NCBI GenBank assembly: GCA_036725605.1
Contig: DAIMDW010000048.1
Coordinates: forward strand, 1 to 26,853
DNA: 26,853 bases
Origin: CALBTQ01 sp036725605
Lineage (GTDB): Bacteria; Lernaellota; Lernaellaia; Lernaellales; Lernaellaceae
Direction of reading: 5' to 3'
A model generated the notes under the pieces. It was given only the letters and a program-made list of their open reading frames with translations. It was not told the DNA's origin and ran no database searches. The position numbers were made by a program, and so were the translations under genes. Position 1 is the first letter of the stretch; each line of letters opens with the position of its first letter. This document shows positions 21,766-26,853 of the stretch, one piece after another.

Positions 21766-23310
21766 ATGCGCAGGAAAACCACTTATTTCATTATAATTCT
21801 GGTGTTGGCGACGGGGCTGACGGCGTGGCCCGGCGAAACGCTTTACGCGCAGCCGGCCACGGACGATCCGCCGTTGCGCCTGGCGATGTCCGGCGCGTTC
21901 CAGCCCTTTTCCACCACCGACGACCAGGGGCGGCTGGTGGGTTTCGACGCCGACATCGCCCGGGAGATCGCCCGCCGCCTGGGGTATGCGCCGGAGCTGG
22001 TGCAGATCGATTGGGCCGGCATTCAGGCCGGTTTGCACAGCGGCAAATACGATTTGATTTGCGGCTCGATGGCGATCACGCCGGAGCGGCTGGAGACGAT
22101 GCACTTCACCTTGCCGTATTACGTGAGCGGCGCGCAGGTGTTCGCCCGGCGCAACGTGACCGATCTGACCGGCGTGAAAATCGGCGTGCTGGAGGATTCG
22201 ACCTACGCGCGCTACATCACGTCCCACCCGGAGCGGTTTCCCGTCGCCGCGATCGTCTATTACGGCAGCGAAGCGGAGATCGTGGCGGCGATGAACACCG
22301 ACAAGATCGAGGCGTTCGTGTCGGATCGGATCGTCGGCGGTTTCTATGTGAAAAAAGGCGGCGCGGGCGACATCGTGCCCTTCGGTCCGCTGCTGTACGA
22401 GGAGGCGTGCGGCATCGCGGCCCGCCGGGATTCGGCGCGGCTGGTGCATCGAGTCAACGAAGCCCTGCTGGCCATGGTGCAGGACGGCGCCTATGAACGC
22501 ATTTACCGCAAGTGGGTCGGCGCGCCGCCGGATCTCACCACGCTGCTGACCAACTGGGGCGCGTTCGCCGAAAAAATTCCGCCGTTGGCCGAGGAGGCGG
22601 CGGTCACGAAAAAGAAACCGACCTTCGTCGAACGCGCGAGCGGGATGATTCCCCTGTTGGCCAAGGGCGCGGTGTTGACGCTGGAACTGACGCTGCTGAC
22701 CGCGCTGCTGGCGCTGCTGACCGGTTCGCTGATCGGCGTGGGTACGTCCTCGCGCGCGCGGTGGATCAAGCGGGCGACGACGGCCTACATCTGGCTGGTG
22801 CGCGGCACGCCGCTGCTGGTGCAGTTGTTCATTTCCTATTTCGTGCTGGCGACGGCGATCAACCGGCTGGTCGGGTTCGAGCTGATCGGCGCGTTCGGCG
22901 CGGCGTTGATCGCCCTGGTCGTCAACACGACGGCCTACAACGCGGAAACGTTGCGCGGAGGCATCAACGCGGTGGAAAAGGGCCAGTGGGACGCGGCCGC
23001 CTCGCTGGGCATGACGCGCCGGCGAATCATGCGCCGGGTGATTCTGCCGCAGGCGTTTCGCGACGCGCTGCCGTCGCTGGGCAACAACCTGGTGGTGTTG
23101 ACCAAAGACACGTCGCTGGTCGGCGCGATTACCCTGATCGAGTTGACCTACGCGGCGCGCAACGTGGTGTTTCAGACCGGGCAGGCGTTCATGCCCTTCG
23201 TGCTGGCGGCGGGATTTTACCTGGTCATCATTTCGCTGATCACCGTGGCGGTGCGGGCCTGGGAGCGGTACCTGCAACGCTCGCGGCAGGCGGTAGGGAG
23301 GGCGATCTGA
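21766..23310 (+). CDS. Polar amino acid ABC importer, fused substrate-binding protein and permease
   Basis: 514 residues. A signal peptide/anchor (~8-28) is followed by an SBP_bac_3 periplasmic binding domain, ~35-260: LVGFDADIAREIARRLGY, GKYDLICGSMAITPERL and GVKIGVLEDSTYARYI. A linker leads to a BPD_transp_1 permease domain (~295-505) with five or so membrane segments and the EAA-like coupling loop AAASLGMTRRRIMRRVILPQ. The fusion, known from GlnPH-type systems, ties the receptor to the channel. The solute is probably glutamine, glutamate or another polar amino acid. The stop overlaps the ATG of the ATPase gene by one base (TGATG), so the two are translationally coupled. The permease presumably dimerises. 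TTGACA at 21702 upstream may be a -35 element, but no good -10 follows. Confidence 0.9.
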   Translation: MRRKTTYFIIILVLATGLTAWPGETLYAQPATDDPPLRLAMSGAFQPFSTTDDQGRLVGFDADIAREIARRLGYAPELVQIDWAGIQAGLHSGKYDLICGSMAITPERLETMHFTLPYYVSGAQVFARRNVTDLTGVKIGVLEDSTYARYITSHPERFPVAAIVYYGSEAEIVAAMNTDKIEAFVSDRIVGGFYVKKGGAGDIVPFGPLLYEEACGIAARRDSARLVHRVNEALLAMVQDGAYERIYRKWVGAPPDLTTLLTNWGAFAEKIPPLAEEAAVTKKKPTFVERASGMIPLLAKGAVLTLELTLLTALLALLTGSLIGVGTSSRARWIKRATTAYIWLVRGTPLLVQLFISYFVLATAINRLVGFELIGAFGAALIALVVNTTAYNAETLRGGINAVEKGQWDAAASLGMTRRRIMRRVILPQAFRDALPSLGNNLVVLTKDTSLVGAITLIELTYAARNVVFQTGQAFMPFVLAAGFYLVIISLITVAVRAWERYLQRSRQAVGRAI

Positions 23311-24074
23311 TGGACGGCGCGCGCGCGGTGGAAATCCGGGTCGAGGGTCTGCGCAAACGATTCGGCGAACTGGCCGTGCTCGACGGCGTCGATTTCGCGG
23401 TGCACGAGCACGAGGTGGTCGCGCTGATCGGCCCCTCGGGATCGGGCAAGAGCACGTTGCTGCGCTGCCTGAACCTGTTGGAGTTTCCCGACGCCGGTTC
23501 GATTCGCTGGAAAAACGAAACGGTCGATTACCGGTCGATGTCCCCCAACGAATTGTCGCGCCATCGGCGCCGCATGGGGATGGTCTTTCAGCATTTTCAT
23601 CTGTTCCCGCATCGCAACGCGCTGCAAAACGTGGTGGAAGGGCCGCTGTACGTGCTGGGGGAGAAGGAAAGCGAAGCCCTGGCGCGTGGGCGGGCGTTGC
23701 TGGATCAGGTCGGGCTGGCCGACAAGCACGACGCCTGGCCGTCGGCGCTGTCGGGCGGGCAAAAGCAACGGGTGGCCATCGCCCGCGCTTTGGCGATGAA
23801 CCCGGAAGTTCTGTTGCTGGACGAGATCACCAGCGCGCTGGACGTGGAGATGATTTCGGGCATCAACGAGCTGCTGACCGGCCTGGCCGAAAGGGGCATG
23901 ACGATGGTGATCGTCACGCACGACCTGGCGTTCGCCCGGCGCGTGGCCGATCGCATCTGTTTTCTCGACGGCGGACGGATCGTCGAAACGGGCACGCCCG
24001 AGGAAATTCTCGATCGTCCGCAAGAGGAGCGCGTGCGTGAATTTCTCCGGGCGGTGCTTGGCGAAGGAACTTGA
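23310..24074 (+). CDS. Polar amino acid ABC importer, ATP-binding subunit
   Basis: 254 residues with all ABC motifs: Walker A GPSGSGKST (41-49), Q-loop VFQHFHLFPH (92-101), signature LSGGQKQR (147-154), Walker B VLLLDE with catalytic Glu172, and switch His204 in VTHD. The sequence is of the GlnQ/HisP class (LRCLNLLEFPDAGSI, ELLTGLAERGMTMVIVTHDL). It energises uptake through the fused permease encoded immediately upstream. The correct start is the overlapping ATG at 23310, preceded by GGGAGGG; the frame stays open far upstream but that portion overlaps the permease and is not coding. The gene ends 28 bases before the convergent helicase gene. Confidence 0.92.
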   Translation: MDGARAVEIRVEGLRKRFGELAVLDGVDFAVHEHEVVALIGPSGSGKSTLLRCLNLLEFPDAGSIRWKNETVDYRSMSPNELSRHRRRMGMVFQHFHLFPHRNALQNVVEGPLYVLGEKESEALARGRALLDQVGLADKHDAWPSALSGGQKQRVAIARALAMNPEVLLLDEITSALDVEMISGINELLTGLAERGMTMVIVTHDLAFARRVADRICFLDGGRIVETGTPEEILDRPQEERVREFLRAVLGEGT

Positions 24075-24102
24075 GCGAAGCGTTCGCGGAAAGCCGGATA
24101 AA

Positions 24103-25311
24103 TTACCGCCGGCGGCGGCTGCGCGTGCTTTTGACGATGCGTTTGTTGGTCACCGGATCGTACTGCGGGGCGGGCAGCGCCGACTGATACGGGTGCTTCT
24201 CCTGCACCTTGAGCCGCTGGCGGATCAGCTTTTCGATGTCGAACAACAGCGGCCGCTCTTCGATGCCGCAGAAGGAATAGGCCGCGCCCGACGAGCCCGC
24301 GCGCGCCGTGCGGCCGATGCGGTGCACGTAGGATTCCGCTTCGGTGGGCAGATCGTAATTCACCACGTGGCTGATGTCGTCGATGTCCAACCCGCGCGAG
24401 GCGAGGTCGGTCGCCACCAGCACGCGCGACTTGCCGCGCTTGAAGGCGTTGAGCACGCGCTCGCGGTTCTTTTGCGTCTTGTCGCCGTGGATCGCCTCGG
24501 CGGGGATGTGCGCGTTGGCCAGAAAGCGCACCACCTTGTCCGCGCCGTACTTGGTGCGGGTGAACACCAGCGCGCGGGAGATTTCCGGCTGGGCCAGCAG
24601 GTGCGCCAGCAGGAACTGCTTGTAAGGTTTTTCCACGAAATACACCCACTGCTCGACGTTCTCGACGGTCGTGGCCGAGGGCGCGACGCTCACCTCCTGC
24701 GGTTCGCGCAGCAGTTTGCCGGCCAGCTCACGGATCGCCGAGGGCACCGTGGCCGAGAACATCAGCGTCTGGCGCTGGGCCGGCACGGCGGCGACGATGC
24801 GGCGGATGTCGTTGATGAAGCCCATGTCCAACATGCGGTCGGCCTCGTCGAGCACGAGGATTTCCACCGACTTGAGGTCGACGTAGCGCTGGTGCTTCAG
24901 GTCGAGCAACCGGCCCGGCGTGGCCACGAGAATGTCGACCCCGGTGCTCAGCGCGAGCACCTGTTTTTTTTGCGGAACGCCGCCGAAGATGACGGTGTGT
25001 TTGAGTTCCGTGTGCTTGCCGTAATCGGCGAAGCTCTTGCCGATCTGCGAGGCCAGCTCGCGCGTGGGCGCGACGATCAGCGCGCGGATGGCGCGTTTGG
25101 GGCGACGGATTTCGCCGCCGGCCAGCCGTTGGAGAATGGGCAGGGCGAAGGCGGCGGTTTTGCCGGTGCCGGTTTGCGCGCAGCCGAGCACGTCGCAGCC
25201 GTTGAGGATATGCGGAATGGCCATTTGCTGAATCGGTGTCGGTTCGACGTAACCCAGTTCATCGACGGCTGACCGCAGCGGGTCGGTGATGTTCAATTCG
25301 ACGAAATTCAT
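24103..25311 (-). CDS. rhlE: DEAD-box ATP-dependent RNA helicase, RhlE type
   Basis: 402 residues covering the two RecA-like domains with a short basic tail. Motifs: Q motif (YVEPTPIQQMAIPHIL), I AQTGTGKT (45-52), Ia PTRELASQI, Ib TPGRLLD, II DEAD (155-158), III SAT (186-188), IV/V with VFTRTKYGADKV and ATDLASRGLDID, and VI HRIGRTAR. The order and wording (for example AEAIHGDKTQKNRE and DLPTEAESYVHRIGRT) fit the RhlE subgroup. The C-terminus ends in a STRSRRRR basic patch rather than a DbpA-like RNA-binding domain. It remodels RNA, probably in ribosome assembly or mRNA decay. It has a clear promoter and a leader of ~140 bases, suggesting regulated expression, for instance by cold or growth state. 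Confidence 0.92.
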   Translation of the reverse strand: MNFVELNITDPLRSAVDELGYVEPTPIQQMAIPHILNGCDVLGCAQTGTGKTAAFALPILQRLAGGEIRRPKRAIRALIVAPTRELASQIGKSFADYGKHTELKHTVIFGGVPQKKQVLALSTGVDILVATPGRLLDLKHQRYVDLKSVEILVLDEADRMLDMGFINDIRRIVAAVPAQRQTLMFSATVPSAIRELAGKLLREPQEVSVAPSATTVENVEQWVYFVEKPYKQFLLAHLLAQPEISRALVFTRTKYGADKVVRFLANAHIPAEAIHGDKTQKNRERVLNAFKRGKSRVLVATDLASRGLDIDDISHVVNYDLPTEAESYVHRIGRTARAGSSGAAYSFCGIEERPLLFDIEKLIRQRLKVQEKHPYQSALPAPQYDPVTNKRIVKSTRSRRRR

Positions 25312-25456
25312 GCGTACCTTATCTCTTCCTTGATTCGTTCAAGGCCACGGTAAACGTTAACCATTCATTGAGTAAGGTCCGGGAGCTCGAGCGAAGGAGG
25401 AACCCAGAGGCGCGCACGGTGCGCGTGTTCAGTGAAGGAACGCTTACAACGGGCGG

Positions 25457-25485
25457 ATTATGGTCACAAACGAGGCTAACGTCAA
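25457..25485 (-). promoter_or_regulatory. Sigma-70 promoter of the RhlE helicase gene
   Basis: On the minus strand TTGACG (25480-25485) and CATAAT (25457-25462) are separated by exactly 17 bases; each matches consensus at 5 of 6. Transcription would begin near 25450 and leave a leader of about 140 bases. The leader contains two hairpins: CGCGCA/TGCGCG at 25411-25425 and CCTTGA/TCAAGG just upstream of the ribosome site region. Confidence 0.65.
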
Positions 25486-25534
25486 TGGCCGTCTGCGATA
25501 ATCTTTGTATCGGTTTATCGCAATAACGTAGCGG

Positions 25535-26853
25535 TCAATCGATTTTGAATTTGCCGACGACGGCGCGCAGGTTTTCGACCAGGTCGCCCATGGTGGCGGT
25601 AGCCTGCTCCTCGCTGGCGAAGGCCGAAACGGTCGCGGCGGCGGCGGAGTTCATTTCGCGCATGACCTCGGTGACCGCGCGGGCCTGGGTCGCGGTTTCA
25701 TGCGCGCCGGAGGCCATATCCTCTTGCAGTTCGCCGCTGAGATTTTCCAGATCGTTCGAGGCGCGGTCGATGCCGCCGGACGCCGCGGCGAGCACATGGC
25801 TGATTTCGGAGGTCGTCGCCGATTGTTCCTCGATGGCCGAGGCGATCGTCGTGTTGATGCGGCTGATTTCGTCGATCAACTCGCGGAGGCGATCGACGCC
25901 CTCGGCGCTGGCCTTGGTGCGCGTTTGAATGTCGGTCACCTGCTGTTGGATATTTCCGGTGGCCTGCGTGGTTTGCTCGGCGAGGTTTTTGATCTCGTGG
26001 GCGACGACGCCGAAGCTGCGTCCGGCCTCGCCGGCGCGCGCGGCTTCGATGGAAGCGTTCAGGGCGAGCAGGGCCGTTTGATCGGCGATGTCCTCGATCA
26101 TCTCCACCACCTGTCCGATGCGCTGCGAGGCGTCGACCAGCATTTCGATGGTGGCGGCGGTGTCGTTGAAATGGTGGACGGTCTCGTCGGTGACGGTCGC
26201 GGCGCGGGCGGCGCCGGCGGCGATCTCGCGCACGGTGGAGGACAGTTCCTCGACCGACGTGGTGATGGTCCGCAGGTTTTGCGACATGTCGCTCATCGTG
26301 ACGGACACGTGCCCCACCTCGCCGGTCATGCGCTCGCTGACCGTCATGGTCTGCCCGGCCTGCGACGCGATGACGTCCGCCGCGTTGTCGGCGCGATCGG
26401 CGTGCTCGTTGACGTTCTCGATGGCCTGCCGGATGCGCAACGACGAGGCGCGCACGTCTTCGATGTTCGCATACAACGAGGACGAGTTGGCGGCCACCTC
26501 GGCGAACAGGCGCTGCAGGTTGTCCATGAACAGGTTGAAGTTGGCGGCCAGTTCGCCGATTTCGTCGGTGCTCACCACGGTCAACCGCCGGGTGAGGTCG
26601 CCGCCGCCGAGGGCGAACTCGTGCAGCGATTCGCCCATTTCGGCCAGCGAACGTTGAATCGCGCGCGCGCCGTAAAAGATGGCGATGACCACCGCCGCCG
26701 CGGCGAAGGGAAAAATCAGCCCCACCGATTTGACCGAAAAACCGATTTTCCCCCAGGCGAAGCCGGCCATGGCGACCATACTGTCCCCCACGAAAGGTGA
26801 GACACCTGATAGAGTGACGTTCGGTTGAATCGCGTCGGCGGGCGGAGGGAGGC
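25535..26853 (-). CDS. Methyl-accepting chemotaxis protein, N-terminus cut by the right edge
   Basis: About 438 residues are visible, and the frame stays open to the right edge, so the sensor domain and first membrane helix lie outside the window. Visible parts in order: a short periplasmic end, a transmembrane segment (SVGLIFPFAAAAVVIAIFYG), a HAMP linker (ALGGGDLTRRLTVVSTDEIG), a long coiled-coil cytoplasmic bundle, and the signalling tip with DQTALLALNASIEAARAGEA then FGVVAHEIKNLAEQTTQ. The tip is conserved, so coupling to CheW and CheA is expected. No CheR-tethering pentapeptide is present at the C-terminus (ending GKFKID). A GTG at 26791 is in frame but would remove the sensor and is unlikely to be the start. 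No chemotaxis genes are adjacent. Confidence 0.9.
   Translation of the reverse strand, partial: LPPPADAIQPNVTLSGVSPFVGDSMVAMAGFAWGKIGFSVKSVGLIFPFAAAAVVIAIFYGARAIQRSLAEMGESLHEFALGGGDLTRRLTVVSTDEIGELAANFNLFMDNLQRLFAEVAANSSSLYANIEDVRASSLRIRQAIENVNEHADRADNAADVIASQAGQTMTVSERMTGEVGHVSVTMSDMSQNLRTITTSVEELSSTVREIAAGAARAATVTDETVHHFNDTAATIEMLVDASQRIGQVVEMIEDIADQTALLALNASIEAARAGEAGRSFGVVAHEIKNLAEQTTQATGNIQQQVTDIQTRTKASAEGVDRLRELIDEISRINTTIASAIEEQSATTSEISHVLAAASGGIDRASNDLENLSGELQEDMASGAHETATQARAVTEVMREMNSAAAATVSAFASEEQATATMGDLVENLRAVVGKFKID

Noticed and set aside
21682..23277. 531-codon minus-strand open frame
   Set aside because: It is antisense to the fused ABC importer gene, with a Gln/Arg/His-rich product and no recognisable domain.
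22512..23309. Upstream extension of the ABC ATPase reading frame
   Set aside because: The frame is open but overlaps the permease domain. The ATPase homology begins at the ATG at 23310, which has a Shine-Dalgarno sequence.

Overview
The window looks like a chromosomal segment of a high-GC, Gram-negative, deltaproteobacteria-like bacterium. This rests on GC-rich core genes, lipoprotein signal peptides, a methyl-accepting chemotaxis receptor, a GEMM-type cyclic-dinucleotide riboswitch and secreted proteins with Asp-box, PKD and DUF4382 domains. I cannot assign a genus. The most distinctive local trait is long runs of aspartate in four exported proteins. No tRNA, rRNA, CRISPR array or complete insertion sequence was seen.

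Layout. (1) 1-3128, minus: an edge-truncated gene preceded by a large secreted glycoside-hydrolase-like protein with an Asp-rich tail ending in Cys-Cys-Gly-Cys-Ser-Cys. (2) 3287-6313, minus: a GT-C membrane glycosyltransferase and a DASS-family anion/Na+ symporter. (3) 6.3-15.9 kb: a patchy accessory zone. It has an AT-rich membrane pentapeptide-repeat protein, a 5'-truncated AbiEi-like antitoxin remnant, an AlbA_2/RecG-like regulator, a small membrane protein, an M19-dipeptidase-like lipoprotein with an Asp linker, and an AT-rich HNH-endonuclease-like gene. At least five copies of a degenerate dispersed intergenic repeat lie between these genes. (4) 15.9-19.8 kb: a secreted Asp-box/PKD protein with an Asp-rich GCGC tail, a small Ala/Pro-rich lipoprotein, and a DUF4382 lipoprotein whose mRNA leader carries a GEMM-I riboswitch and a possible Shine-Dalgarno-sequestering arm. 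(5) 20-21.6 kb, minus: an AT-rich membrane-anchored phosphoribosyltransferase-like protein and a ferredoxin-nitroreductase. (6) 21.8-24.1 kb, plus: a two-gene polar amino acid ABC importer whose binding protein and permease are fused. (7) 24.1-26.85 kb, minus: an RhlE-type DEAD-box helicase with a strong promoter and a long leader, then a chemotaxis receptor cut by the right edge.

How the genes relate. The clearest theme is cell-surface display. Two lipoproteins carry the Asp tract straight after the lipidated cysteine; two non-lipoprotein exported proteins carry it just before a C-terminal Cys-Gly-Cys end. I infer that the tract is a spacer between an envelope anchor and a folded domain, and that the Cys-rich end may be an anchor. 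One Asp-tract lipoprotein is under apparent cyclic-di-GMP control, which would link the surface set to the sessile/motile switch. The accessory zone resembles a defence or mobile-gene neighbourhood (AbiEi remnant, AlbA_2, HNH, pentapeptide protein), but I see no complete known defence system.
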